The notes under the pieces were generated by a model, which saw nothing but the letters and a program-made list of their open reading frames with translations, ran no database searches and had not been told where the DNA came from. 64,000 nucleotides of DNA from Paenochrobactrum gallinarii. Lineage in GTDB: Bacteria; Pseudomonadota; Alphaproteobacteria; Rhizobiales; Rhizobiaceae. The stretch is taken from contig NZ_JACIIU010000001.1 of NCBI RefSeq assembly GCF_014205685.1, positions 496,001 through 560,000 of the forward strand, in the 5' to 3' direction. This document shows, piece after piece, positions 1 through 9,222 of this stretch. A program made the position numbers and the translations under genes. The number at the start of each line of letters is the position of its first letter. Positions within the stretch are counted from its first letter, which is position 1.

Positions 1-41
1 TATGGAACCATTTAGCAAGAGCAGTTTTCATTTTTAACAAG

Positions 42-386
42 TCAGATAATCAATTGCGCTTTTAGTGCCTCACCTTTTTCGCTCAAACTATAAAAACTGC
101 GTTGGGTGCGCTCATCCCGGCGGCTAATTGTCAAAAAACCGTCTTCCGCTGCCAGATTGGCAAGCTCCCGCAGCACCAGCGCATGTTCTATTTCAAAAAG
201 CCGCGCAAATGTGCGGCTGTCATGCGCAGCATCCAGCAGCAATGCCGCCACGATACCCGCGCCCAGACGCGTTAAAGGCAGGCCTTTTGCCTCGATTGAT
301 TCAACCAGCTCAACAAAATACCGAGTTAAATCAGATAGTTGAATCGTGTCAAAAATTTCTGTCGGGATTGCCTCGTGCTCGCTCAT
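42..386 (-). CDS. MarR-like winged-helix protein, unknown role
   Basis: This 114-residue protein has the look of a winged-helix DNA-binding domain: a helical N-terminal half, a recognition-helix-like stretch around residues 60-85, and a charged wing containing RRDERTQRSFYSLSEKG near residues 89-105, as in MarR/PadR regulators. No ligand-binding or other domain is present. Its start overlaps the end of the upstream molybdoenzyme gene by four bases, so the two are translated together; a local regulator or an accessory factor for that enzyme are both possible. The family is inferred from pattern only and no gene name can be given. Confidence 0.6.
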   Translation of the reverse strand: MSEHEAIPTEIFDTIQLSDLTRYFVELVESIEAKGLPLTRLGAGIVAALLLDAAHDSRTFARLFEIEHALVLRELANLAAEDGFLTISRRDERTQRSFYSLSEKGEALKAQLII

Positions 387-2698
387 GCGGCAAGCTTTGT
401 TTTTTTACGGAATGTCACGATCACCGATTTAGATGTCGGCGTATAACTTTCATCACCAAAACTCACCAATGGCACCAGCACGTTCATTTCCGGATAATAA
501 CCAGCCACACAGCCGCGCGGAATATCATAAGGCACGAAGCGGAAATTTTCAGCCACCCGTTCAATGCCATCATCAAACTGGCCGATAATATCGGCTCTGT
601 CACCGGCTTCCACGCCTATTTCTGCCATATCAGCCGGATTGACAAACACCACCTGACGCTCGCCATAAACGCCGCGATAGCGATCATCCATACCGTAAAT
701 GGTGGTATTATACTGGTCATGGCTGCGGAAGGTTTGCAACACGGAGTGGCCTGCAACACCACGCGCCTGCTGGTGTTCCACTGCCTCCGGCATCGCACCC
801 GTCCAGAAAGTGGCTTTGCCGCTTGGCGTCTTCCATTCGCGCTCCGCTGCACTGTTGCGCAAATGGAAGCCACGCGGCACCCGCACCCGTTTATTAAAAT
901 CATAAAAATCGGGCAGAACCCGCTCGATATGATCGCGGATCAGATCATAATCATCGGCCAATTCCAGCCAATTGACCGGTTTGGCTCCCAAAGTGGCATT
1001 GGCAATACCGGCAACAATGGCGATTTCCGAGCGCAGTAATTTTGACGCCGGTTGATTGATACCACCGGAGCCATGCACCATGCTCATGGAATCCTCGACC
1101 GTTACAATCTGAGCCACACCCTTGGAGTTCATATCAATTTCGGTGCGCCCCAGACATGGCAGAATATAAGATTTTTTGCCCGGCAAAAGATGCGAATGAT
1201 TAAGCTTGGTGGCCACATGTACGGTCAGATCCAGACCGCTCAATGCTTTGGCAATCACCGGACTATCCGGCGTGGCGCGGGCGAAATTACCACCCAGACC
1301 AATGAAAACTTTAGCGCTGCCATCCAGCATGGCGCCAATCGCGCCCAGCACATTATGACCTTCCACGCGCGGCACTTCAAAATCAAATTCACGCTCCAAG
1401 GCATCAAGAAACGCTTGCGACGGTTTTTCATTAATACCGACAGTGCGATCTCCCTGCACATTGGAATGGCCGCGCACCGGACAAAGACCGGCACCCTCCC
1501 GCCCGATATGCCCGCGCAACATCATGAAATTGGTAATCTCACGGATGGTAATCACCGAATGGCGATGCTGGGTAATTCCCATTGCCCATGTCGTAATGAC
1601 ATTACGGGAACGGAGATAAATCTGAGCGGCATTTTCAAGCTGCGCCCTCATCAGGCCGGACTGATCTTCAATCGCCTCCCAACTGGTCGCCTCTACTGCT
1701 GCACGATAAGCTGCAAATTCAACCGTATGCTTGCTCAAAAACGCATGATCCAGCACGGATTTTTCACCCCGCGCCAATGCAGCATCATCGACAGCAAAAA
1801 CCGCTTTTGACATGCCGCGAAATGCGGCCAGATCGCCACCTAAGCGCGGTTGCAGATAATCGCTGGCAATCGCTTCACTGCCACCGGTAATCATTTCCAG
1901 CTTGTTTTGCGGATCGGCAAATCTCTCAAGCCCGCGTTCGCGCACCGGATTAAGCACCACAATATGCGCCCCTCGTTCAGCAGCACGGCGCAAATCAGCA
2001 AGCATACGCGGATGATTGGTGCCCGGATTTTGGCCGACCACAAAAATAGCATCCGCCTTTTCAAAATCCTCCAGCAAGACCGTGCCTTTGCCCACACCGA
2101 TCGATTGTTTCAGCGCAACGCCGCTGGCCTCATGGCACATATTAGAGCAATCAGGAAAATTATTAGTGCCATAGGCACGCACAAATAATTGATAAAGAAA
2201 AGCCGCCTCATTGGAGGCACGGCCAGATGTGTAAAACTCGGCGCGATGCGCGCTATCAAGCGCCGCTAAAGTCGCGCCGATTTCGGCAAAAGCCTCATCC
2301 CAGTCAATCGCTTCATATTGATCCGTCTGCGTATTATAACGCATCGGATGGGTCAAGCGGCCGGTATGTTCCAGATCATAATCCGTCCAGCCCCGCAATT
2401 CGCTGACTGTATGGGTTGCAAAAAACTTTGGTGTGGTGCGTCGTCCCGTGGCTTCCCACGCAACCGCCTTCACGCCATTTTCGCAAAATTCAAATGAAGA
2501 GCCATGTTCCGGATCGCCCCAAGCACAGCCCGGACAGTCAAAGCCATTGGGCTGATTGGCTTTCAGCATGGTACGGACATTGGTAAGAGCAGCACCACTT
2601 TGCAAGATTTGCTTGCCTGAGCTTTTAAGCGCACCCCATCCGCCAGCCGCTTTGGAAGCCTTGCCGATAAAGTCGGTTTTGCCGTTGCATTTGCTCAT
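383..2698 (-). CDS. FdhF/YdeP-family molybdopterin oxidoreductase
   Basis: The 771-residue product belongs to the molybdopterin oxidoreductase superfamily and matches the YdeP branch, which resembles formate dehydrogenase alpha subunits. Visible signatures are FDCPGCAWGDP at residues 53-63 (only two cysteines, so the usual N-terminal 4Fe-4S set appears incomplete), CSNMCHEASG at 184-193 near the position of the metal-ligating Cys/Sec of formate dehydrogenases, VGQNPGTNHP at 221-230, and a C-terminal molydopterin-dinucleotide-binding domain. There is no Tat signal, so it should be cytoplasmic. E. coli YdeP is linked to acid resistance, but the substrate is not settled. The overlapping downstream gene encodes a winged-helix protein; no fdhD sulfurtransferase gene is in this window. 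Confidence 0.88.
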   Translation of the reverse strand: MSKCNGKTDFIGKASKAAGGWGALKSSGKQILQSGAALTNVRTMLKANQPNGFDCPGCAWGDPEHGSSFEFCENGVKAVAWEATGRRTTPKFFATHTVSELRGWTDYDLEHTGRLTHPMRYNTQTDQYEAIDWDEAFAEIGATLAALDSAHRAEFYTSGRASNEAAFLYQLFVRAYGTNNFPDCSNMCHEASGVALKQSIGVGKGTVLLEDFEKADAIFVVGQNPGTNHPRMLADLRRAAERGAHIVVLNPVRERGLERFADPQNKLEMITGGSEAIASDYLQPRLGGDLAAFRGMSKAVFAVDDAALARGEKSVLDHAFLSKHTVEFAAYRAAVEATSWEAIEDQSGLMRAQLENAAQIYLRSRNVITTWAMGITQHRHSVITIREITNFMMLRGHIGREGAGLCPVRGHSNVQGDRTVGINEKPSQAFLDALEREFDFEVPRVEGHNVLGAIGAMLDGSAKVFIGLGGNFARATPDSPVIAKALSGLDLTVHVATKLNHSHLLPGKKSYILPCLGRTEIDMNSKGVAQIVTVEDSMSMVHGSGGINQPASKLLRSEIAIVAGIANATLGAKPVNWLELADDYDLIRDHIERVLPDFYDFNKRVRVPRGFHLRNSAAEREWKTPSGKATFWTGAMPEAVEHQQARGVAGHSVLQTFRSHDQYNTTIYGMDDRYRGVYGERQVVFVNPADMAEIGVEAGDRADIIGQFDDGIERVAENFRFVPYDIPRGCVAGYYPEMNVLVPLVSFGDESYTPTSKSVIVTFRKKTKLAA

Positions 2699-2835
2699 GC
2701 TCTTCCCTCTTTATACGTCCCGCCCGGCTATTACTCTGCCAATTATTATCTTCATTGAATAGTAGTTTATCCACCTTGGCAATTAATGCTATCCATGTTT
2801 CTCTAAAGACTATTTTAGAAAAAGGGATAGATACT

Positions 2836-3984
2836 ATGGGGCAAATACTGGAAATCGCAGACCTGAAAGAACTTGCCCGCCGGCGGGTTCCGAAAATGTT
2901 TTTTGATTATGCGGATTCCGGCGCTTTTACCCAATCGACCTATCAGGCCAATGAAGACGACTTCAAAAAGATAAAGCTGCGCCAGCGCGTGCTGGTCGAT
3001 ATGACCAACCGCTCACTTGAAACCACCATGATTGGCGAAAAAGTGGCAATGCCGGTGGCACTTGCGCCAACCGGCCTCACCGGCATGCAACATGCCGATG
3101 GTGAAATGCTGGCAGCCCAGGCAGCAGAGGCTTTTGGTGTGCCGTTTACCCTTTCCACCATGAGCGTTTGCTCGATTGAGGACGTGGCATCGGTTACCAC
3201 CAAGCCATTTTGGTTTCAGCTTTATGTGATGCGTGACCGCGACTTTGTTAAAAGTCTGATTGAACGCGCTAAAGCGGCGAAATGCTCGGCGCTTGTGCTA
3301 ACGCTTGATTTGCAGATTTTAGGCCAGCGCCACAAAGATTTGCGTAACGGCCTTTCCACTCCACCTAAATTTACCCCGCATCACATCTGGCAAATGGCAA
3401 CACGCCCTGGTTGGTGTGTTAAAATGCTCGGCACTAAGCGCCGCACCTTCCGCAATATTGCCGGACATGCCAAAAACGTCACCGACCTTTCCTCACTGGC
3501 AGTCTGGACAGCCGAACAGTTTGACCCGCAGCTCAATTGGAATGATGTTGAGTGGATCAAAGAGCAATGGGGCGGCAAGCTAATCCTCAAAGGCATTTTG
3601 GATGCGGAAGATGCCCGTATGGCCGCTAAAACCGGTGCTGATGCGATTGTTGTTTCCAATCACGGCGGCAGACAATTGGATGGTGCCTGCTCATCCATTT
3701 CCATGCTGCCGAAAATTGTTGATGCCGTTGGCCACCAGATTGAAATTCACATGGATGGCGGTATTCGTTCCGGTCAGGATGTGCTGAAAGCACGCGCACT
3801 TGGTGCCCGCAGCACTTTTATCGGCCGGCCTTTTCTGTATGGCCTTGGTGCCATGGGCAAAGAAGGCGTGACCAAAGCGCTTGAGATTATCCGCAATGAG
3901 CTGGATATCAGCATGGCACTTTGCGGCAAGCGCGATATTGAAACCATTGATCGCTCAATTTTGCAGGTTAACCCGTGGGAGTAA
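2836..3984 (+). CDS. lldD: FMN-dependent 2-hydroxyacid dehydrogenase, LldD-like
   Basis: A 382-residue FMN-dependent alpha-hydroxy-acid dehydrogenase (L-lactate dehydrogenase/glycolate oxidase family). It oxidises a 2-hydroxyacid to the 2-oxoacid and passes electrons to quinone or oxygen. LAPTG near residue 77 and QLYV near 128 belong to the flavin site; SNHGGRQLD at 274-282 carries the catalytic His276 and substrate-binding Arg279; DGGIRSG follows as the phosphate-binding loop. The ATG at 2836 is chosen over an in-frame upstream start because the family begins at about MGQILEIADL and AAAGGGA lies just before it. L-lactate is the likeliest substrate, consistent with a lactate-type permease gene elsewhere in the window, but mandelate or other 2-hydroxyacids cannot be excluded. 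Confidence 0.85.
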   Translation: MGQILEIADLKELARRRVPKMFFDYADSGAFTQSTYQANEDDFKKIKLRQRVLVDMTNRSLETTMIGEKVAMPVALAPTGLTGMQHADGEMLAAQAAEAFGVPFTLSTMSVCSIEDVASVTTKPFWFQLYVMRDRDFVKSLIERAKAAKCSALVLTLDLQILGQRHKDLRNGLSTPPKFTPHHIWQMATRPGWCVKMLGTKRRTFRNIAGHAKNVTDLSSLAVWTAEQFDPQLNWNDVEWIKEQWGGKLILKGILDAEDARMAAKTGADAIVVSNHGGRQLDGACSSISMLPKIVDAVGHQIEIHMDGGIRSGQDVLKARALGARSTFIGRPFLYGLGAMGKEGVTKALEIIRNELDISMALCGKRDIETIDRSILQVNPWE

Positions 3985-3995
3985 GCGGCTTTTCA

Positions 3996-4466
3996 TCACG
4001 TACGCTGCTGGCTCGGCGCTTTCGACAGCAAAACAGTGCGGATGGAAAAACTGGAATGAATACGCGCCACACCCGGTAAGCGTGACAAGATTTCCTTATG
4101 GATGATTTCATAGGCGGCGGCATTTTCTGCCTCCGCCCGCAAAATATAATCAGCATCGCCCGTCATCAAATAACATTCCTGAATTTCAGGATGACGGCGC
4201 ACCGCTTCTTCAAAACGATTGAGATATTCCTCCGTTTGCCGGTCAAGCGTAATACGCACAATCGCCACCAGACGCTCATCACCATCAGTGGAACCGACAA
4301 TCGCCGTATAGCCGCGAATGACGCCTGATTGCTCTAAAATCTGAACACGGCGCAAACAGGCCGATTGCGACAATCCCACCTCAGCCGCCAGCTGGCTATT
4401 GGTCATGCGCCCGTCACGGCGCAGGCTGCGAATGATATTACGGTCGATACTATCCAGAGACGGCAT
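3996..4466 (-). CDS. Lrp/AsnC-family transcriptional regulator
   Basis: A 156-residue Lrp/AsnC regulator. The N-terminal helix-turn-helix (about residues 6-60, including AAEVGLSQSACLRRVQILE) is followed by the beta-alpha-beta RAM/AsnC ligand domain that forms dimers and octamers and senses amino acids. It is divergent from an alanine racemase gene with about 150 bases between them, and those bases hold phased TTCGAA repeats. The obvious hypothesis is that it controls the racemase-dehydrogenase pair in response to L- or D-alanine, as DadR/Lrp-type regulators do for dad operons. It ends 12 bases from the convergent end of the hydroxyacid dehydrogenase gene. Confidence 0.9.
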   Translation of the reverse strand: MPSLDSIDRNIIRSLRRDGRMTNSQLAAEVGLSQSACLRRVQILEQSGVIRGYTAIVGSTDGDERLVAIVRITLDRQTEEYLNRFEEAVRRHPEIQECYLMTGDADYILRAEAENAAAYEIIHKEILSRLPGVARIHSSFSIRTVLLSKAPSQQRT

Positions 4467-4501
4467 GTATAATCTTCCATTAAAAGATGAAAAACACCTG
4501 A

Positions 4502-4561
4502 ATTCGAACTATAAATCGCACAATATTCGAAAGATAGCAAAGATATTCGAACGATCTTCGA
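4502..4561. promoter_or_regulatory. Phased TTCGAA repeats, candidate Lrp sites
   Basis: The divergent promoter region between the lrp-like gene and the racemase gene has ATTCGAA at 4502-4508, 4525-4531 and 4545-4551 plus TTCGA at 4557-4561. Start-to-start steps of 23, 20 and about 11-12 bases are close to whole helical turns, the layout expected for a multimeric Lrp-type protein wrapping DNA. That these are the binding sites is inference. Confidence 0.45.
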
Positions 4562-4614
4562 CTAGCATAATGTTACAAGTAAAATTTACTGCTGTTCTGT
4601 CAGGGTCATGATTG

Positions 4615-5742
4615 ATGTCACTTTCTAAAATGCAGCTTACCACTACTGAACATGATCTGGCTGCAGGCGGTATCCTGACAATCAGCCTGAAGGCATTGCG
4701 CCATAATTATCAGGCTGTTGCCAAGCAAATTGCACCGACACGCGCAGCTGCTGTGGTGAAGGCCGATTCTTATGGCTTGGGTGCTGATAAAGTCGCACCT
4801 GCCTTTTATCAGGCCGGTTGCCGCGACTTTTTCGTGGCGCATCTGGGCGAAGCCCTTAAGCTGCGCCCATTGCTTGCAGATGATGCCACACTCTATGTGC
4901 TCAACGGTTTGCAGCCACAGACCGAAGAAACTTGCGCCGATGCGCAAATTATTCCGGTGCTCAATTCGCTGGAACAGCTAACCAACTGGCAAAAACTTGC
5001 CATCAAGCGCGGCGTCACATTGCCTGCTTTGTTGCAGGTTGATACCGGCATGGCGCGTCTGGGGCTCTCGCATGAAGAGCTTGACCATTTAGCTGATCAT
5101 CTTGATCTGCTGGATCACCTCGACATCAAGTTCATCATCAGCCATCTGGCTGTCGGTGACGAATTTAATAATGCTTTTAACACCAAGCAGCTTGAAACCA
5201 TGCAGGCAGCCATTGCCCGCCTGCCAAAAATGCCGGTGGCTTTTGCCAATTCCGGCGGTTGCTTTCAGGATAAAAGCTTCCACTACAATCTGGCGCGTCC
5301 GGGTGTGGTTTTATATGGTGTCGGCCCTGATCTGCCCAACCATCCGATTTTGCCGGTTGCGGAGCTTTCCGCCCGTGTCATTCAGGTGCGCAATGTGCCT
5401 CAGGGCACTCCGGTTGGCTATGGCTGCACCTATGTGACACCAAAACCAATGCGCATTGCCACGATTGCCGTTGGTTATGCCGATGGCTGGTTCCGTAGTT
5501 TAAGCAATAAAGGTTCGGCCTTTTATGGTGACACACGCTTACCAATCGTCGGCCGTGTGTCGATGGACAGCATAACACTCGATGTGACCGATCTGCCCGA
5601 AGGCACTTTGAAACTCGGCAGTCTGGTCGAGCTGATCGGCCCGCATCAATCATTACAAGATGTCGCGCGTGATTGTGATACGATCCCTTATGAAATTCTG
5701 ACAGCTCTGGGGCGCCGCTATCAACGTATCTATGTCGATTAA
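4615..5742 (+). CDS. dadX: Alanine racemase, catabolic type
   Basis: PLP-dependent alanine racemase of 375 residues, interconverting L- and D-alanine in the cytoplasm. The PLP lysine is in VVKADSYGLG (Lys49) and the second catalytic base is the tyrosine of VGYGCTY (about Tyr269). ATG at 4615 is preferred to the adjoining TTG at 4612; AGGG ends nine bases upstream. The gene is followed after 56 bases by D-amino-acid dehydrogenase and faces an Lrp-type regulator, so a catabolic DadX role (feeding L-alanine into DadA) is more likely than the sole cell-wall racemase. Which role dominates depends on whether a second alr exists in the genome. Confidence 0.9.
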   Translation: MSLSKMQLTTTEHDLAAGGILTISLKALRHNYQAVAKQIAPTRAAAVVKADSYGLGADKVAPAFYQAGCRDFFVAHLGEALKLRPLLADDATLYVLNGLQPQTEETCADAQIIPVLNSLEQLTNWQKLAIKRGVTLPALLQVDTGMARLGLSHEELDHLADHLDLLDHLDIKFIISHLAVGDEFNNAFNTKQLETMQAAIARLPKMPVAFANSGGCFQDKSFHYNLARPGVVLYGVGPDLPNHPILPVAELSARVIQVRNVPQGTPVGYGCTYVTPKPMRIATIAVGYADGWFRSLSNKGSAFYGDTRLPIVGRVSMDSITLDVTDLPEGTLKLGSLVELIGPHQSLQDVARDCDTIPYEILTALGRRYQRIYVD

Positions 5743-5798
5743 GCGCCCGATAACCGCATTTAAACAGTTAAAATTATAAGCAATAAAGGGGTCATCCC

Positions 5799-7052
5799 AT
5801 GAAAGTTACTATTTTAGGCAGCGGCGTTGTTGGTGTTTCCACCGCCTATTATCTTGCTAAAGCCGGTCATGAAGTGACTGTAATTGACCGCGAAACCGGC
5901 CCTGCTTTGGAAACCAGTTTTGCCAATGCCGGTCAGATTTCACCGGGCTATGCATCCCCGTGGGCTGCACCGGGCATTCCGTTCAAAGCTGCCAAATGGC
6001 TGTTTATGAAACATGCGCCGCTGATCATCCGCCCGACAGCTGATCCGTTCCAGTACACATGGCTGTTGTCGATGCTCGCCAACTGCACAGGCGGCCGTTA
6101 TGCGGTTAACAAAACCCGCATGGTGCGCATTGCTGAATATAGCCGTGACTGCCTCATTCAGCTGCGCGCTGATACCGGCATTGAATATGATCACCGCACA
6201 CAGGGCACATTGCAGCTTTTCCGTGAACAGTCCCAGCTTGATGCCATCGGCAAAGATGTGGAAGTTTTGCGCAAAGACGGCGTACCGTTTGAAGTGCTTG
6301 ACCGTGAAGGCTGTGCACAGGCTGAGCCAAGTCTGGCACGCGTTAAAGACAAATATGTCGGCGGTTTGCGTTTGCCAAATGACGAAACCGGTGACTGCTT
6401 CAAATTCACCAATGAGCTGGCTAAAATCTGCGAAAGCTTGGGCGTCAAATTCCAATATGGCGTCAATATCAAGTCCTTCCTGAAGTCCGGCGACCGCGTC
6501 ACTGCTGTTGAAACCGATCAGGGCAACATCACCAGCGACCGTTTTGTCGTGGCACTGGGCAGCTATACCCGTGCAATGGTTAAAAGCCTCGGCCTCAATG
6601 CTCCGATCTATCCGGTAAAAGGCTATTCGCTGACCCTGCCGATTATCAATGAAGACAATGCACCGGTTTCTACCATTCTGGATGAAAGCTATAAGATCGC
6701 GATCACCCGCCTTGGTGACCGCATCCGCGTTGGCGGCATGGCAGAATTGTCCGGCTTCAGCAAAGACCTGCCAGCCAATCGTCGTGCAACCTTGGAATTG
6801 TCCGTCACCGACCTCTTCCCGGGCGGCGGCGATGTGCAGGCAGCCACCTATTGGTCTGGCCTTCGCCCGATGACACCGGATTCAACCCCGATTATCGGCG
6901 CCACACGCTATGACAATGTCTATATCAACTCCGGCCATGGTACACTGGGCTGGACAATGGGTGCAGGTTCCGGCCGCGCGCTGGCCGACATGATCTCCGG
7001 CGTTAAACCGGAAATCGACATGAGTGATATCGGTATTTCTCGTTACGGCTGA
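5799..7052 (+). CDS. dadA: D-amino-acid dehydrogenase small subunit
   Basis: This 417-residue FAD enzyme oxidatively deaminates D-alanine and other D-amino acids to 2-oxoacids, passing electrons to the respiratory chain at the inner face of the membrane. The N-terminal dinucleotide fold is clear ([20 protein letters not shown], about residues 7-26), and the C-terminal [14 protein letters not shown] and [14 protein letters not shown] motifs are typical of DadA. GGGGTCATCCC precedes the ATG. Gene order racemase-dehydrogenase under an Lrp-type regulator gives a complete L-alanine to pyruvate route. A terminator follows directly, so the unit is probably dadX-dadA only. Confidence 0.93.
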   Translation: MKVTILGSGVVGVSTAYYLAKAGHEVTVIDRETGPALETSFANAGQISPGYASPWAAPGIPFKAAKWLFMKHAPLIIRPTADPFQYTWLLSMLANCTGGRYAVNKTRMVRIAEYSRDCLIQLRADTGIEYDHRTQGTLQLFREQSQLDAIGKDVEVLRKDGVPFEVLDREGCAQAEPSLARVKDKYVGGLRLPNDETGDCFKFTNELAKICESLGVKFQYGVNIKSFLKSGDRVTAVETDQGNITSDRFVVALGSYTRAMVKSLGLNAPIYPVKGYSLTLPIINEDNAPVSTILDESYKIAITRLGDRIRVGGMAELSGFSKDLPANRRATLELSVTDLFPGGGDVQAATYWSGLRPMTPDSTPIIGATRYDNVYINSGHGTLGWTMGAGSGRALADMISGVKPEIDMSDIGISRYG

Positions 7053-7060
7053 TTTTACAA

Positions 7061-7098
7061 AAGCCCGTGATGAATCACTTTATGAACATCACGGGCTT
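7061..7098. terminator. Bidirectional hairpin terminator
   Basis: Twelve-base arms AAGCCCGTGATG (7061-7072) and CATCACGGGCTT (7087-7098) enclose a 14-base loop between the convergent dadA and XRE-cupin genes. The T-run is better on the minus strand. Confidence 0.8.
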
Positions 7099-7123
7099 AA
7101 ATTATTGATTACTAAAATAAAGA

Positions 7124-7672
7124 TCAGAAACTTGGTGGTGTGCAAGCGCTCACCACTTCGCAGGGCACCGGCCCCACACAGCGAAAACGATGCGGTAGCT
7201 TACTGTCAAAATAATAAGCATCCCCGGGCCCCAGAATGCGCCGCTCATCGCCAACTGTCACTTCAATGCGGCCAGAGATCACAATCCCCCCCTCTTCGCC
7301 CTCATGCACCAGCATGACCTTGCCCGTATCAGCCCCCGGCTCATAGCGCTCTTTGAGCAGTTGCAGCGCACGGTTAAAGAGATTTTCTCCCACCTGCCGA
7401 TAGGAAATAGGCCCGCGCCCGATTTCCACCAGCTCATTGGCCTGGTAGAAAACTGTCTGCGGCACATCCGGTTCAAGGGCAAAAAATTCCGCCATACCGA
7501 TGGGAATACCATCGAGAATTCTTTTCAGCGCCCCAACTGACGGATTACTCTGATTGGCCTCAATCAGCGAGATGGTGGAATTGGTGACACCGGCACGTTT
7601 TGCCAGCTCTCTTTGCGAGAGATTCTGTCGCATTCTGAGGGTGCGCAAACGCCCGCCAATATCCATATTCAC
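7124..7672 (-). CDS. XRE-family regulator with C-terminal cupin
   Basis: A 182-residue regulator with an N-terminal XRE helix-turn-helix (LRTLRMRQNLSQRELAKRAG, about residues 8-27, continuing SNSTISLIEANQSNPS) and a C-terminal cupin barrel (VHEGEEGGIVISGRIEV, PGDAYYFDSKLPHRFRC). This is the PuuR-like architecture often found beside amine and amino-acid catabolic genes. GTG at 7672 is chosen because GGAGGAG lies seven bases upstream; ATG at 7666 is the alternative. It is divergent from an omega-aminotransferase gene, its probable target. The ligand is unknown; a polyamine, beta-alanine or related amino compound would fit. Confidence 0.87.
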   Translation of the reverse strand: MNMDIGGRLRTLRMRQNLSQRELAKRAGVTNSTISLIEANQSNPSVGALKRILDGIPIGMAEFFALEPDVPQTVFYQANELVEIGRGPISYRQVGENLFNRALQLLKERYEPGADTGKVMLVHEGEEGGIVISGRIEVTVGDERRILGPGDAYYFDSKLPHRFRCVGPVPCEVVSACTPPSF

Positions 7673-7718
7673 AGCACTTCTCCTCCGATTACTGTTACTG
7701 ATGTTGAATATATCAAAC

Positions 7719-7728
7719 ATTCATGAAT
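7719..7728. promoter_or_regulatory. Palindrome ATTCATGAAT, possible operator
   Basis: A perfect 10-base palindrome sits in the divergent gap between the XRE-cupin regulator and the aminotransferase. It is the most symmetrical element there and could be an operator; short palindromes also arise by chance. Confidence 0.25.
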
Positions 7729-7825
7729 TTGCACATGTTTTTTCAATGACTTAGCCTTTTGCAGAAAAGGACTTGTTGCGGCTCAGAAAGCATGAATATG
7801 ATAGTGCCTGAAAGAGGAGATCGCT

Positions 7826-9154
7826 ATGCAGACCAAAAACAATGCCCCAAGCCTTGATAATTTCTGGATGCCGTTTACGGCCAACCGCCAGTTTAAGGCA
7901 TCCCCGCGTATTCTCGCAGGCGCTTCGGGTGTTTATTATACCGATATTGACGGCAATCAGGTTCTCGACGGAACCGCCGGTCTGTGGTGCTGTAATGCCG
8001 GCCACGGCCGTAAGCGCATTACTGAAGCCGTTGAGCGCCAGCTGTCCACCATGGACTTCGCGCCAACCTTCCAGATGGGTCATAATATTGCTTTCGACTT
8101 TGCTGAAAAACTGGCAGCGATTGCACCGGGCAAAGGCAACAAGAAGCTTGACCGCGTTTTCTTCACCGGTTCCGGTTCTGAATCCGTTGATACCGCACTG
8201 AAAATCGCTATCGCTTACCAGCGCGCTATTGGTCAGGGCACCCGTACCCGCATCATCGGCCGCGAAAAAGGCTATCATGGTGTAGGCTTCGGCGGTATTT
8301 CCGTTGGTGGTCTCGTCAACAACCGTCGCGTATTCCCGCAGATCCCTGCCGATCATATGCGCCACACCCTCGACATTGAGCGCAACGCTTTTTCCAAAGG
8401 CTTGCCGGCTCATGGTATCGAACTGGCGGAAGATCTGGAACGTCTGGTTCAGCTGCATGGTGCAGAAACCATTGCTGCCGTTATCGTTGAGCCTATGTCC
8501 GGTTCTGCCGGTGTTATTCTCCCTCCCAAGGGCTATCTGGAACGTCTGCGCGCAATTGCCGATAAATACGGCATCCTGCTGATCTTTGATGAAGTCATCA
8601 CCGGCTTCGGACGTCTCGGAACGCCTTTTGCTGTTGATTATTTTGGCGTTGAGCCTGATCTGATCACCACTGCAAAAGGTCTGACCAACGGCGCCATCCC
8701 TATGGGTGCTGTCTTTGCAACCCGTCAGGTTTATGATGGTCTGATGACCGGCCCGGAAAACGCCATTGAGCTCTTCCACGGCTACACCTATTCCGGCCAT
8801 CCGGTTGCCTCCGCTGCCGGTATTGCAACGCTGGAAATCTATGCTGAAGAAGGCCTGCTCACCCGCGCAGCTTCACTGGCCGATCATTGGCAGGAAGCAT
8901 TGCATTCCCTTAAAGATCTGCCGCATGTCATCGATATCCGCAATATCGGTCTTGTTGGTGCAATTGAGCTTTCATCGCGTCCCGATGCTGTCGGCAGCCG
9001 CGCTTATGATGTCTTTGTTGATTGCTTCCACAAGGGCCTGCTCATCCGCGTCACCGGTGACACCATTGCATTGTCACCGCCACTGACCATCGAAAAAGAG
9101 CAGATCGACACCATCGTTTCGACCATTGCTGACGCATTGAAGCGCGTTGCATAA
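7826..9154 (+). CDS. Class III omega-amino acid:pyruvate aminotransferase
   Basis: A 442-residue fold-type I, class III PLP aminotransferase of the beta-alanine/omega-amino-acid:pyruvate group. Key features are GSGSESVDTALK (115-126) for phosphate binding, GYHG (149-152), LIFDEVITGFGR (252-263) with Asp255, and the PLP lysine Lys284 in TTAKGLTNGAIPMGA. It would transfer an amino group from beta-alanine, a diamine or an arylalkylamine to pyruvate, giving L-alanine, which the nearby racemase and D-amino-acid dehydrogenase can return to pyruvate. GAGGAG precedes the start, and a strong terminator follows, so it is probably monocistronic and controlled by the divergent XRE-cupin gene. Confidence 0.9.
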   Translation: MQTKNNAPSLDNFWMPFTANRQFKASPRILAGASGVYYTDIDGNQVLDGTAGLWCCNAGHGRKRITEAVERQLSTMDFAPTFQMGHNIAFDFAEKLAAIAPGKGNKKLDRVFFTGSGSESVDTALKIAIAYQRAIGQGTRTRIIGREKGYHGVGFGGISVGGLVNNRRVFPQIPADHMRHTLDIERNAFSKGLPAHGIELAEDLERLVQLHGAETIAAVIVEPMSGSAGVILPPKGYLERLRAIADKYGILLIFDEVITGFGRLGTPFAVDYFGVEPDLITTAKGLTNGAIPMGAVFATRQVYDGLMTGPENAIELFHGYTYSGHPVASAAGIATLEIYAEEGLLTRAASLADHWQEALHSLKDLPHVIDIRNIGLVGAIELSSRPDAVGSRAYDVFVDCFHKGLLIRVTGDTIALSPPLTIEKEQIDTIVSTIADALKRVA

Positions 9155-9170
9155 GCCAAACTAAACAAAC

Positions 9171-9205
9171 AAAAAGCCGCGGAAAATATCTTCCGCGGCT
9201 TTTTT
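9171..9205 (+). terminator. Rho-independent terminator after aminotransferase
   Basis: AAAAAGCCGCGGAA and TTCCGCGGCTTTTT pair around a six-base loop and end in a T-run. A nearly identical element lies at 15709-15744 behind metI. Confidence 0.93.
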
Positions 9206-9222
9206 ATTCCATTCAGCAAAAA

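Noticed and set aside
128-1039. 303-codon plus-strand open frame
   Set aside because: It lies wholly opposite the ydeP-like gene, has a His/Arg/Ile-rich composition typical of antisense frames and no ribosome binding site.
7751-8800. 349-codon minus-strand open frame
   Set aside because: It is antisense to the well supported aminotransferase gene and has no recognisable domain.
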